Source of the DNA: Hansschlegelia plantiphila
Lineage (GTDB): Bacteria; Pseudomonadota; Alphaproteobacteria; Rhizobiales; Methylopilaceae
Length of the DNA: 64,000 nt
Assembly (NCBI RefSeq): GCF_027922265.1
Contig: NZ_BSFI01000022.1
Span: 1 to 64,000 of the forward strand
Reading direction: 5' to 3'
Shown here in pieces: positions 40,834 through 51,155 of this stretch (within the stretch, counting starts at the first letter, position 1; the number at the start of each line of letters is the position of its first letter). Both the position numbers and the translations under genes were made by a program. The notes beneath the pieces were generated by a model, which was not told the DNA's origin, ran no database searches, and saw only the letters and a program-made list of their open reading frames with translations.

Positions 40834-41199
40834 ATGAGCGACGCTGCGACGGCCTCCAAGCCGGAAGAGACCTCCGCGATTCCCGCGGACGAGCTTGCGC
40901 GCCTGACGGACGAGATCGTGGGCGCGCTGAAGACGGTCTACGATCCCGAAATCCCGGTCGACATCTACGAGCTCGGTCTCGTCTACCGGATCGACATCGC
41001 TGACAGCCGCGACATCGTGATCGACATGACGCTGACCGCGCCCGGTTGCCCGGTCGCCGGCGAAATGCCGGGCTGGGTCGAGAACGCCGTCGGGGCCGTG
41101 CCGGGCGTCGGCAAGGTCGACGTCAACATGGTGTTCGACCCGCCGTGGGATCAGAGCCGCATGTCGGACGAGGCCCGCGTCGCGCTCGACATGTGGTGA
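40834..41199 (+). CDS. SufT-like (MIP18/DUF59) Fe-S assembly protein
   Basis: A 121-residue protein with the DUF59 domain: LKTVYDPEIPVDIYELGLVY, MTLTAPGCPVAGEMPGWVEN and DVNMVFDPPWDQSRMSDEAR. Such proteins help mature Fe-S proteins and usually follow sufS in this group. It lies 13 bases after sufS. Confidence 0.92.
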   Translation: MSDAATASKPEETSAIPADELARLTDEIVGALKTVYDPEIPVDIYELGLVYRIDIADSRDIVIDMTLTAPGCPVAGEMPGWVENAVGAVPGVGKVDVNMVFDPPWDQSRMSDEARVALDMW

Positions 41200-41202
41200 G
41201 GC

Positions 41203-41640
41203 GTGGAGCCGCTGGCGGAGGCGAGGCCGTCGATCGACGGCGTGGTCGAGACGGCGGTCTATGTCGACGACCTCGATTGCGCCTCCGCGTTTTACGACGC
41301 TCTCTTCGGCTTCCCGCATCTTTTCGCCGACCAGACCATGGTGGCCTACGACGCCGGCCGCCGCAGCGTGTTCCTGCTGTTCAGGCGGGGATCGTCGGCG
41401 GAGGCCAAGCATCAGCCCGGCGGCGGCGTGATACCCGGCCATGACGGGACGGGGTCCCTGCATTTCGCCTTCGCGACGTCGGCGGACGACATTCCGAGAT
41501 GGCTGCGGCGTCTGGAAGACCATGGCGTCGCGCTCGAGGGCCGGGTCGACTGGCCGCGCGGCGGCGTCAGCCTCTATTTCCGCGACCCCGACCGCAACCT
41601 CGTGGAGATCGCCTCGCCGGGGCTTTGGGCGAGTTATTGA
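41203..41640 (+). CDS. VOC-family (glyoxalase-fold) protein
   Basis: A 145-residue vicinal-oxygen-chelate protein from GTG (MEPLAEARPSIDGVVETAVY). Two beta-alpha-beta-beta-beta units are seen: YVDDLDCASAFYDALFGF and, in the second half, GSLHFAFATSADDIPRW with SLYFRDPDRNLVEIASPG. Metal ligands His and Glu are plausible. Its substrate is unknown. It lies three bases after the SufT-like gene in the suf cluster, so it is probably cotranscribed. Confidence 0.85.
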   Translation: MEPLAEARPSIDGVVETAVYVDDLDCASAFYDALFGFPHLFADQTMVAYDAGRRSVFLLFRRGSSAEAKHQPGGGVIPGHDGTGSLHFAFATSADDIPRWLRRLEDHGVALEGRVDWPRGGVSLYFRDPDRNLVEIASPGLWASY

Positions 41641-41706
41641 AGGCGGCTCGATTTTCGCCGCGCCTCGGCTTATCTATGTCAGGTCGAAAAAGGAGTTCAG
41701 GCCGCC

Positions 41707-42090
41707 ATGGCGTCCCGTCCGCGTCCCGCAGTGATGACCCTCACCGAACGCGCCGCCGCGCGCGTGCGCTCGATCGTTGAACGCTCCGACACGCCGCTCA
41801 CTGGCCTGCGCATCGGCGTGAAGACTGGCGGCTGCGCCGGCATGGAATACACGCTTGATTACGCGGCCGAGCCCCAGCCTCTCGACGAGGTCGTGGTCGA
41901 CAAGGGCGCCACGGTGCTAATTGACCCCAAGGCGATCCTCTATCTGCTCGGGACCGAAATGGATTTCGTCACCGAGAAGCTGACGCAGCGCTTCGTGTTC
42001 AACAACCCGAACCAGACTTCGGCCTGCGGTTGCGGCGAGTCGGTCGCGATCACGCCGGCGCGGCCGGAGACCTACGTCCCCGCCGCCTGA
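41707..42090 (+). CDS. sufA: A-type Fe-S carrier (HesB/IscA/SufA family)
   Basis: A 127-residue A-type carrier with MTLTERAAARVRSIVERSDT and the three conserved cysteines: GGCAGMEYTLDYA and the C-terminal SACGCGES. It transfers clusters to target proteins. SufA versus ErpA/IscA cannot be settled by sequence, but its place in the suf cluster favours SufA. Its stop overlaps the next gene's start. Confidence 0.9.
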   Translation: MASRPRPAVMTLTERAAARVRSIVERSDTPLTGLRIGVKTGGCAGMEYTLDYAAEPQPLDEVVVDKGATVLIDPKAILYLLGTEMDFVTEKLTQRFVFNNPNQTSACGCGESVAITPARPETYVPAA

Positions 42091-42443
42091 TGCTGGACGT
42101 CGAACGGGCGGGGGAGCTGTTCGAAGCTTTCGGCCCGGTCCGCTGCCGGCCGATGTTCGGCGGGACCGGCGTCTACGCGCGGGATGTCATGTTCGCGCTC
42201 GAGGTTCGGGACGTCCTCTATCTCAAGACCGACGCGTCGACCCAGGCCGCCTTCCAGGCGGAAGGCTGCGGCCCGTTCAGTTATGACACAGCCAGAGGAC
42301 AGCGGACGATCGCTTCGTATTGGCGCGCGCCTGATCGCCTGCTCGACGATCCAGAAGAGTTCGCGGTGTGGGCGAGGAGGGCGCTCGCCGTGGCGCTGTC
42401 GCGCAAGCAGCAGGCCCCGCGCAAGCAGTCGAAAAAGACCTGA
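42090..42443 (+). CDS. TfoX/Sxy N-terminal domain protein
   Basis: A 117-residue protein with the TfoX-N pattern: FEAFGPVRCRPMFGGTGVYA, MFALEVRDVLYLKTD and FSYDTARGQRTIASYWRAPD. In gammaproteobacteria TfoX regulates competence; stand-alone N domains are common in alphaproteobacteria and of unknown role. TGATG overlap with sufA suggests coupled translation. Confidence 0.9.
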   Translation: MLDVERAGELFEAFGPVRCRPMFGGTGVYARDVMFALEVRDVLYLKTDASTQAAFQAEGCGPFSYDTARGQRTIASYWRAPDRLLDDPEEFAVWARRALAVALSRKQQAPRKQSKKT

Positions 42444-42580
42444 CGCGTTCGCGCCGCTGCAAGTCGCCTCGTGCGCGTCGAACAAGCCCATGAGGGGTGC
42501 GGCGCAGCATGGCCGACCCTATGTCTTAGTCAGACGATGGCCGGCCGACGCCGGCGTTCATAGTGCGGAGCCGCTTTCCC

Positions 42581-43699
42581 ATGTCCCAGACCAATGTCGA
42601 CGTCCTGTTCAAGCCGTTCACGCTTGGATCCCTCACGCTTCCCAACCGCATCGTCATGGCGCCGCTGACCCGCTCGCGCGCCGACCACAAGACCCTCGCG
42701 CCGCGGCAGATGAACGCCGACTATTACGCCCAGCGCGCCAGCGCCGGTTTGATCATCGCGGAAGCGACGCAGATCATGCCTGAGGGTCAGGGCTACGCCT
42801 GGACGCCCGGCGTCTATTCGGACGAACAGATCAAGGGCTGGAGGCTCGTGACCGACGCCGTCCACGCCAAGGGCGGACGCATCGTCCTGCAGCTTTGGCA
42901 CGTCGGCCGCATCTCGCATCCTGACCTTCAGCCAGGCGGCGTCCTGCCCGTCGCGCCGTCGGCGATCAAGCCGGAGGGCCAGGCCTTCACCGAGACCGGC
43001 TTCAAGCCGCACGTGACGCCGCGCGCGCTTGAGACCGACGAGATTCCCGGGATCGCCGCCCAGTACGGCAAGGCGGCCTCGAACGCGATCGCGGCGGGCT
43101 TCGACGGCGTCGAGGTGCATGCGGCCAACGGCTACCTGCTCGACCAGTTTCTGCGCGACAAGACGAACAAGCGCACGGACCGTTATGGCGGCTCCATCGA
43201 GAACCGCGCACGCTTCCTGATCGAAGCGACCGAGGCCGCAGCCAAGGCGATCGGCGCGGATCGGGTCGGGGTGCGCCTGTCGCCGCTGAGCCCGTTCAAC
43301 GACATCTCGGATTCGAACCCTGAGCCGCTCTTCACCTACGCCGTGGAGCAGCTTTCAAAGCTGGGCGTGGCCTATATCCATGTGATCGAGGGCGAAACCC
43401 AGGGGAACCGCGCGCCGGAAGGCGGCTTCGATCTTTCGGTTCTGCGCCGGGCCTTCAAGGGCGCCTATATCGGCAACAACAATTACAACTCGGCGCTCGC
43501 CGCCGAGCGCATCGCCTCGGGCGAGGTCGATCTCGTCGCGTTCGGTCGTCCCTTTATCGCCAACCCCGACCTTGTCGAACGCATCCGTACGGATGCGCCG
43601 CTGGCCGAAGGCGACAAGGCGACCTTCTATGGCGGGGACGAGCAGGGCTATACCGACTATCCGTCTCTTGCGGAGACCGCTGCTTCGAAGGTGGCCTGA
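42581..43699 (+). CDS. Alkene reductase, Old Yellow Enzyme family (NemA-like)
   Basis: A 372-residue FMN-dependent enzyme. It has LFKPFTLGSLTLPNRIVMAP, QLWHVGRISHPDLQPGG, the proton-donor region GFDGVEVHAANGYLLDQFLR and YGGSIENRARFLIEATEAA. It reduces activated alkenes and often nitro or maleimide compounds; the physiological substrate is not known. Start is the ATG before SQTNVDVLFKPF. A large palindrome follows 78 bases after its stop. Confidence 0.92.
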   Translation: MSQTNVDVLFKPFTLGSLTLPNRIVMAPLTRSRADHKTLAPRQMNADYYAQRASAGLIIAEATQIMPEGQGYAWTPGVYSDEQIKGWRLVTDAVHAKGGRIVLQLWHVGRISHPDLQPGGVLPVAPSAIKPEGQAFTETGFKPHVTPRALETDEIPGIAAQYGKAASNAIAAGFDGVEVHAANGYLLDQFLRDKTNKRTDRYGGSIENRARFLIEATEAAAKAIGADRVGVRLSPLSPFNDISDSNPEPLFTYAVEQLSKLGVAYIHVIEGETQGNRAPEGGFDLSVLRRAFKGAYIGNNNYNSALAAERIASGEVDLVAFGRPFIANPDLVERIRTDAPLAEGDKATFYGGDEQGYTDYPSLAETAASKVA

Positions 43700-43777
43700 G
43701 GGCTCGAACCAGCGCTGGCCCTAGTAATCTCGGCGCGGGCGACAGCGACTTGCCCGGCCATGATCCCGGAGTGATCC

Positions 43778-43813
43778 CGCTCAGGCGACCTTCGCGCGAA
43801 GGTCGCCTGAGCG
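43778..43813. repeat. Perfect 36-bp palindrome
   Basis: The sequence reads the same on both strands (arms 43778-43795 and 43796-43813, with GGCGACCTTCG on one side). It includes the stop codon of the minus-strand GGDEF remnant. There is no T-run, but a hairpin this strong could stop or protect transcripts from both sides. Confidence 0.7.
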
Positions 43814-43972
43814 CGCGGCTCGGCGTCGGCGTGAGATCTGCGTCGCGCGGGGATCGTCTTCGGTGACGACCAGGTTTCGGCCGTCGCGCTTTGCGGCGTA
43901 CATGCAGCGGTCCGCCCGGTCGAGGATGGTCTGGGCGCTGTCGCTGCGTCGCCATTTGGCGACGCCGATCGG
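43781..43972 (-). pseudogene. GGDEF (diguanylate cyclase) 3' remnant
   Basis: On the minus strand 43972 to 43781 encodes PIGVAKWRRSDSAQTILDRA followed by DRCMYAAKRDGRNLVV and a basic tail. This is the last part of a GGDEF domain (SIGVA, ADxALYxAKxxGRN). An in-frame stop codon (TAA at 43973-43975) lies just upstream, so only about 63 codons are left and the catalytic GGDEF motif is gone. It is the 3' end of a deleted cyclase gene. Confidence 0.75.
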
Positions 43973-43995
43973 TTAAGTGGAGCGGAGACGGAAGT

Positions 43996-45510
<1,515 letters not shown>

Positions 45511-45770
45511 GACGTCCTTGAAACGGCCGACAGCTAGATGGCGCGACGCGAGGCTCCGCGTCCGTCGCCTGGATCCCGCGCGTGTCATACCGCGGCGTCC
45601 ATAATTTACGTTGGGAAATGAGGCTTTCGGCGCGGTTTGTCAATCGCCGGGCCCCGCGAACGCCTCATCGTCACCCAACCTGCGGCGTCATGGACGCGGC
45701 GGCTGCGGTGAAGATCCGCCGCTGGTTTGCGCAATGCGAACCGCGGAACGCCGCGAATTTCTTCGGCGGT

Positions 45771-46295
45771 TCAGTTCGTGGCGGGCCCGAAACGCACGTC
45801 GCCCGGCTCTCCGATCACCATCACCCAGGTGTCGCGCATGCCGTCCTTGTCGGGAACGGTGTCAAGGAACACCGTCACCCCCTCGTCGCCCGGCTCGGTG
45901 CGGACGTCGCCGAACGTGACCTTGGCGGCTTCGTCGTCGACCACTTCCTTGGTCGCGACCACCTGGCCGTCCGGCTCACCCAGCCACTGGACGTAGAAGT
46001 GCTGAGCGCCGTCCTGCGTCACGCCGACGACCCGCGAGAACCCTTTCTTGCCGTCGGCCTGCCACGGCCCGGCGACCCGGACCGCGAACACCCTGGCGGG
46101 CACGTCGAGCGTGTCGGCTGAAGGCGTCGCCTCCTTCGCCTGGGAGCCGCCTTCCGGCGGCGCGGGAGTCTCGGGCCGGACCGGGCCCGGATCGATCTTG
46201 TCGGGGGGCGTCGTCACCGGCGGCGCCTGCGCGAAGGCGGGCGCGGCGGCTGCTGTAAGGAGGAACGACAGGATCAGTCCCGAGCGGCGTCGCAT
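45771..46295 (-). CDS. Hypothetical exported protein
   Basis: A 174-residue protein. A signal peptide (MRRRSGLILSFLLTAAAAPA, cut after AFA) is followed by a Pro-rich stretch and a compact domain (VAGPWQADGKKGFSRVVGVT; VFLDTVPDKDGMRDTWVMVI). It is not one I recognise with confidence. It may resemble the IalB-like exported proteins of alphaproteobacteria, but that link is weak. It is followed by parE on the same strand upstream (transcribed first), with a gap of about 70 bases. Confidence 0.7.
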   Translation of the reverse strand: MRRRSGLILSFLLTAAAAPAFAQAPPVTTPPDKIDPGPVRPETPAPPEGGSQAKEATPSADTLDVPARVFAVRVAGPWQADGKKGFSRVVGVTQDGAQHFYVQWLGEPDGQVVATKEVVDDEAAKVTFGDVRTEPGDEGVTVFLDTVPDKDGMRDTWVMVIGEPGDVRFGPATN

Positions 46296-46368
46296 GATCG
46301 GCTCTGGTGCTCTTGTGCGCATCACCCGGATATAGGGCCGCCCTGCGCAAAGGCACGGGCTGCCCGCC

Positions 46369-48408
46369 TCACACGTCGATGAGGTCGCCTGCGAACGGCG
46401 CGCGCTCCTGGATGAAGCGGAAGCGAGCTTCCGGCTTTACGCCCATCAGCCGGTCGACAGCGTCGCGGGTCGATTCCGCATCGCCTTCCGGAATCGCGAC
46501 CCGGAGAAGCGTGCGGCGGGCCGGCGCCATCGTGGTGTCGCGCAGCTGCGCCGGCATCATCTCGCCAAGGCCCTTGAAGCGGCCGATCTCGACCTTCTTG
46601 CCCTTGAAGCGCTTGGCGAGCAGCTCGTCCTTGTGGGCGTCGTCGCGGGCGTAGACCGTGTCGCCGCCGTGGCTCAGCCGGTAGAGCGGCGGCACGGCCA
46701 GGAACAAATGGCCGTTGCGGATGATCTCCGGCAGCTCGCGGTAGAAATAGGTCATCAGCAGCGAGGCGATGTGGGCGCCGTCGACGTCGGCGTCGGTCAT
46801 CACGATCACGCGGTCGTAGCGCAGGTCGGATTCGACGTAGCGGCCGCGGGCGCCGCAGCCGAGCGCGAGCAGCAGGTCGGAGAGCTGCTGGTTCTGGGCG
46901 AGCTTGTCGGCGCCGGCGCTCGCGACGTTCAGGATCTTGCCGCGGAGCGGCAGCACGGCCTGGGTGGCGCGGTCGCGGGCCTGTTTCGCCGAGCCGCCGG
47001 CCGAATCGCCCTCGACGATGAAGAGCTCCGAGCCCTTGGAGCCGGCCTGGCTGCAGTCGGCGAGCTTGCCCGGCAACCGGAGCTTGCGCGTCGCGGACTT
47101 GCGCTGGACGTCCTTCTCCTGGCGACGGCGGAGCCGGTCTTCGCCGCGCAGGATGATGGTCTCGAGCAGCCGGTTCGCCTGCTGGGGGGAGGCGGCGAGC
47201 CAGTGGTCGAAGGCGTCCTTCACCGCCGCCTCGACGATGCGCGAGGCCTCCTGCGTCGCGAGCCGCTCCTTGGTCTGGCCCTGGAACTCGGGTTCGCGGA
47301 TGAAGGCCGAGAGCATGGCGGCGGCGCCCGCCATCACGTCGTCGCCGGTCAGGATCGCCGCGCGCTTGTTGCTGACGCGCTCGGCGTAGGATTTCAGCCC
47401 GCGCAGCAGCGCGATGCGCAGACCCTGTTCATGGGTGCCGCCCTCGGGCGTCGGAATGGTGTTGCAGTAGGAGCGACTGAAGCCGTCCTCGCCGTCGTCG
47501 GCCCAGGCGATCGCCCATTCGACCGAGCCGTGGCCGCCAGGCTTTTTGTGCGATCCCGCGAAGATCTCGGCCGTCAGCTCGCGGCCTGCGAGGCTCGCGG
47601 CGAGATATTCCTTCAGACCGCCCGCGAAGTGCAGCGTGGCGCGCTCCGGCACGTCCTCGAGATTTGCGAGCAGCTCGGGCGCGCAGGTCCAGCGGATCTC
47701 GACGCCGGAGAACAGGTAGGCCTTCGAGCGCGCCATCCGGAACAGCCGCGCCGGCTGCAGCCGCGCGTCCGCGCCGAAGATCTGGCCGTCGGGCAGGAAG
47801 CGCACCCGCGTGCCGCGTCTGTTGTGGACGGGGCCGACCTCTTCGAGCGGCCCCAGCGGAACGCCGCGCGAAAACGACTGGCGATAGAGCTTCTGGTTCC
47901 GCGCGACCTCGACGTCGAGCTTTTCCGACAGCGCGTTCACCACGGAGACGCCGACGCCGTGCAGGCCGCCTGACGTCTCGTAGACCTTGCTGTCAAATTT
48001 TCCGCCGGAATGCAGCGTCGTCATGATGACTTCGAGGGCGGACTTCTGCGGAAATTTCGGGTGCGGGTCGATCGGCACGCCGCGGCCGTTGTCGGTGACC
48101 GCGACCGAGCCGTCGGCCATGACGTCGACCGCGATGAAGCTGGCGTGGCCGGCGACCGCCTCGTCCATCGCGTTGTCGATCACCTCGGCGAACAGGTGGT
48201 GCAGCGCCTTCTCGTCGGTGCCGCCGATATACATGCCCGGCCTGCGCCGCACCGGCTCCAGGCCTTCGAGAACCTCGATGTCCGCCGCGGTGTACCCCGC
48301 CTCGGGCTCCGGAGGGGAGGCGGGCGGGATGCGAGGGCTTCTGGCGGCCGGGGATCGCCTGGGACTCTCCGGCGCCGCGCCTGCGAAAAGGTCGTTCGAC
48401 TTAGCCAT
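46369..48408 (-). CDS. parE: DNA topoisomerase IV subunit B
   Basis: A 679-residue type IIA topoisomerase ATPase subunit. The GHKL ATPase has LHHLFAEVIDNAMDEAVAGH, DNGRGVPID and SGGLHGVGVSVVNALSE. The TOPRIM domain has LFIVEGDSAGGSAKQARDRA and MTDADVDGAHIASLLMTYFY, and the end QERAPFAGDLIDV is typical of ParE. Its length is closer to ParE than to the 800-residue GyrB. It decatenates daughter chromosomes with ParC. Start chosen from MAKSNDLFAG. Confidence 0.93.
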   Translation of the reverse strand: MAKSNDLFAGAAPESPRRSPAARSPRIPPASPPEPEAGYTAADIEVLEGLEPVRRRPGMYIGGTDEKALHHLFAEVIDNAMDEAVAGHASFIAVDVMADGSVAVTDNGRGVPIDPHPKFPQKSALEVIMTTLHSGGKFDSKVYETSGGLHGVGVSVVNALSEKLDVEVARNQKLYRQSFSRGVPLGPLEEVGPVHNRRGTRVRFLPDGQIFGADARLQPARLFRMARSKAYLFSGVEIRWTCAPELLANLEDVPERATLHFAGGLKEYLAASLAGRELTAEIFAGSHKKPGGHGSVEWAIAWADDGEDGFSRSYCNTIPTPEGGTHEQGLRIALLRGLKSYAERVSNKRAAILTGDDVMAGAAAMLSAFIREPEFQGQTKERLATQEASRIVEAAVKDAFDHWLAASPQQANRLLETIILRGEDRLRRRQEKDVQRKSATRKLRLPGKLADCSQAGSKGSELFIVEGDSAGGSAKQARDRATQAVLPLRGKILNVASAGADKLAQNQQLSDLLLALGCGARGRYVESDLRYDRVIVMTDADVDGAHIASLLMTYFYRELPEIIRNGHLFLAVPPLYRLSHGGDTVYARDDAHKDELLAKRFKGKKVEIGRFKGLGEMMPAQLRDTTMAPARRTLLRVAIPEGDAESTRDAVDRLMGVKPEARFRFIQERAPFAGDLIDV

Positions 48409-48575
48409 TCTTCGCCTGATCGTATGATTCGCGGCCGACATGCGACGGACGTCATTCTTGCATAAGCGAAGGGATCGCGCCGCCACAGGCGGCGTTTAAG
48501 ACCCGAGGCCCTCGAATTGCCGCCAATCTGCGTTTGGATGCATAAGAGGCGGGCGGGCTGCAAGGACGAGTTTCG

Positions 48576-49514
48576 ATGACGTCACACGTCAGCGGTCGCG
48601 CGCATCTGCTTCGCTTCTTCATGCGGCACGCGATCAAGACCCGCATGCACGCGACCCCGGATATCGATCGTATCCGAGCGTCGATGGAACGCGTGGCGCG
48701 ATTCGCGCCGGATCGACCCAAGGGCGTAACCGTCAGAAAGACCGTGATCTCGGGCGTCGCGGCCGAGTGGAGCGCTCCCGTTGCGACCTCGACCGACCGG
48801 CGTATCCTCTATCTCCATGGCGGCGGCTTCGTCTCCGGTTCGCCGAGGACGCATCGCGGCATCGCGGGCCGGCTCGCTCGCGGAGCAGCGGCCCGGGTCG
48901 TAGTGCCGGACTACCGGCTGGCGCCTGAGCACCCGTTTCCGGCGGCTCTCGACGACGCCGCCGCGGTCTATCGCGCGCTGCTCGATCACGGCGTGCCGCC
49001 TGCGCGGATCGCCGTCGTCGGCGATTCCGCCGGCGGCAATCTGACGTTCGCCTTGCTTCTGAAGCTCAAGGCGGAGGGCGCGCCGATGCCGGCAGCCGCG
49101 GTCGGCATGTCGCCCTTTGTCGACATGACCGGGAGCGGAGAGAGCCTGCTCACCAACGCCGCGCTCGACCCGTTGCTCCACGCCGCCGGCTTCCCGTCCG
49201 TCGTCAGCGCCTATGCGCCGGGCCTCGATCCCGCAAATCCGCTGCTCTCGCCATTGTTCGGCGACCTCGCGGGGCTGCCTCCCTGCCTCATCCAGTGCGG
49301 CAGCGACGAGATCCTGCTCGACGACGCGGTGCGCCTCCAGCGCGCGCTGGAGGCCGCAGGGGTTTCCGCCGAACTCGAGGTCTGGACCCAGATGCCGCAT
49401 GTCTGGCAGGTCTTCGCGCGCCTGATCCCGGAAGCGAAGACGGCGATCGACCGCATCTCTCAGTTTCTGCGGGCGCGGCTGGGCGAGGGCGAGCACATGG
49501 GCAAGGCGGCCTGA
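48576..49514 (+). CDS. Alpha/beta hydrolase fold-3 (HSL-family esterase)
   Basis: A 312-residue esterase. It has the HGGG oxyanion motif (YLHGGGFVSGSPRTHRGIAG), VVPDYRLAPEHPFPAALDDA, the nucleophile GDSAGGNLTFALLLKLK, an acidic residue at about 250 in CGSDEILLDDA and the catalytic His in MPHVWQVFARL. Such enzymes hydrolyse short-chain esters. AAGGA lies nine bases before the ATG. Its physiological substrate is unknown. Confidence 0.88.
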   Translation: MTSHVSGRAHLLRFFMRHAIKTRMHATPDIDRIRASMERVARFAPDRPKGVTVRKTVISGVAAEWSAPVATSTDRRILYLHGGGFVSGSPRTHRGIAGRLARGAAARVVVPDYRLAPEHPFPAALDDAAAVYRALLDHGVPPARIAVVGDSAGGNLTFALLLKLKAEGAPMPAAAVGMSPFVDMTGSGESLLTNAALDPLLHAAGFPSVVSAYAPGLDPANPLLSPLFGDLAGLPPCLIQCGSDEILLDDAVRLQRALEAAGVSAELEVWTQMPHVWQVFARLIPEAKTAIDRISQFLRARLGEGEHMGKAA

Positions 49515-49580
49515 GCGGAGCGCCGGCGTCTTCGAAGTCGAAACGGAGAGCTTCGAAAAGGCCGGGCCGCTGAGGGCCTG

Positions 49581-49847
49581 CTAGCTCGGTTTCCCGGTCG
49601 GCTTGTCGGTCGCGACAGCGACCGCGAGATTATCGGCGAGGTCCCGCAACACCAGAATAAGGTCTTCGAGCTGCCTGGCCGTCGCCACCAGCTGGACCGC
49701 GTCGCTGGTCCGCATCGTCGGGTCGAGCGCGAACTCGATCCTGAGCATTCCGGCCATGCCGTCGGTCATGGCGGCGGTTTCGTAGCCGACGATCGGATTG
49801 ATCGCGAGGCCCCCGCCGGGATGCCGCTTCCAGTCCTTGAGAGCCAC
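49581..49847 (-). CDS. Hypothetical protein
   Basis: An 88-residue protein from GTG 49847 (reading ALKDWKRHPGGGLAINPIVG after the start). The internal part AMTDGMAGMLRIEFALDPTM and a C-terminal helix-rich segment rich in Leu and Ala follow. No family is recognised. The start is uncertain: the frame is open further upstream to 49976. Confidence 0.5.
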   Translation of the reverse strand: MALKDWKRHPGGGLAINPIVGYETAAMTDGMAGMLRIEFALDPTMRTSDAVQLVATARQLEDLILVLRDLADNLAVAVATDKPTGKPS

Positions 49848-49982
49848 TTGGCAAATCCGATCACGATGAACGTGGCGGACGTAATCAGGGATGGCTCGCG
49901 GCGGCAAGGAGACGGCTGGCCGGGGCGGCTTCTGATGCACTACTGCGAGCGCCTGGGCCTCGCTCCTACGCCGCACCGCGAT

Positions 49983-50798
49983 TCATTCAGCGGCTCTGCG
50001 CTCGGCCGCCTTCGCCTCGTTCCACAGCCCGTCCATCTCGGTGAGGTCGCTGTCGGCGGGGGTTCTGCCCTCCGCCGCAAGGGCCCGCTCGATCGAACGG
50101 AAGCGGCGCTCGAACTTGGCGTTTGAGCGGCGGATCGCCGCTTCCGGATCGACGCCGGCGTGACGGGCGAGGTTCGCGACCGCGCACAGAAGGTCGCCGA
50201 TCTCGTCCTCGATCGCGTCCGTGTCCCCGGAGGCCACGGCCTCGGCGACCTCGTCGGCCTCCTCGCGGACCTTGCCGACGACGAGCGCGACATCGTCCCA
50301 GTCGAAACCGACGGCTGCGGCCTTCTCCTGCAGCTTGGTCGCGCGCGTGAGGCCGGGCAGGGCGACCGCCACCCCGTCGAGCAGACTTCCGGGGCCGTCG
50401 GCGGTCTCGCCACGGGCGGTCTTCTCTCCGGCTTTGACCGTCGCCCAGAGGCGCTTCACCTCGTCGGCCGAGAGATCGCGCGCGTCGCCGAAGACGTGCG
50501 GATGGCGGCGGATGAGCTTGGCGGTGATCGCCTCGACCACGTCGGGGAAGGAGAACGAGCCCTGTTCCTCGGCCATGCGCGCATGGGACACGACCTGCAG
50601 CAGCAAGTCGCCCAACTCGTCGCGGAGTTCGGAGACGTCGCCGCGGGCGATCGCGTCCGCAACCTCGTAGGCCTCTTCGACCGTATAGGGCGCGATGGTC
50701 GCAAAGGTCTGTTCGAGGTCCCACGGGCAGCCGGTGCCCGGCGTTCGAAGCGCGGCCATGATCTCGATGAGACCGGCAATGTCCCTGGACGGCGTCAT
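49983..50798 (-). CDS. mazG: Nucleoside triphosphate pyrophosphohydrolase
   Basis: A 271-residue MazG. Two MazG domains are visible, each with the EExxE and ExxD type metal ligands: CPWDLEQTFATIAPYTVEEA then LRDELGDLLLQVVSHARMAE, and later KVREEADEVAEAVASG with IEDEIGDLLCAVANLARHAG. It hydrolyses NTPs, including damaged ones. GGAGC precedes the chosen ATG (MTPSRDIAGLIEIMAALRTP). Confidence 0.93.
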   Translation of the reverse strand: MTPSRDIAGLIEIMAALRTPGTGCPWDLEQTFATIAPYTVEEAYEVADAIARGDVSELRDELGDLLLQVVSHARMAEEQGSFSFPDVVEAITAKLIRRHPHVFGDARDLSADEVKRLWATVKAGEKTARGETADGPGSLLDGVAVALPGLTRATKLQEKAAAVGFDWDDVALVVGKVREEADEVAEAVASGDTDAIEDEIGDLLCAVANLARHAGVDPEAAIRRSNAKFERRFRSIERALAAEGRTPADSDLTEMDGLWNEAKAAERRAAE

Positions 50799-50967
50799 GA
50801 GGAGCTCCGGCTGGATGCGCCGAGGTGGCGCCGCTGCGGCCCAGGGGTCAAGACCCCGATCCGCCGTTCGCGCGGCTCCCTCACTTTTTTGCTGCGCCAA
50901 GCGGCCGCCATGTTATAGACGCCGCGCGTTCGGAGGCCTCAACCGCCGAGGGGCGCATGCGCCCGGC

Positions 50968-51052
50968 GCGGGCGTGGTGGAACTGGTAGACACGCGGGAT
51001 TTAGGTTCCCGTGGCGCAAGCCGTGGGGGTTCGAGCCCCTCCGCCCGCACCA
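50968..51052 (+). tRNA. tRNA-Leu (anticodon TAG)
   Basis: 85 bases with CCA encoded. Acceptor GCGGGCG pairs with CGCCCGC, the anticodon stem CGGGA/TCCCG holds loop TTTAGGT (anticodon TAG at 51002-51004), there is a long variable arm as in class II tRNAs, and the T loop is GGTTCGAGCCC. It lies between mazG (minus) and tig (plus). Confidence 0.96.
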
Positions 51053-51155
51053 AACCGGACCGACAAGCCCGCCGCCACCCGTTTATCTTTCAGCGCGGGC
51101 GCGCGCCTCGAAGGCGCGGCGTCCGGCAGAGATTCGAACAAAAGAGAACGACGCC

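Noticed and set aside
46633..47973. A 446-codon plus-strand open frame opposite parE
   Set aside because: It is the complement of conserved ParE codons and shows no domain or ribosome-binding site.
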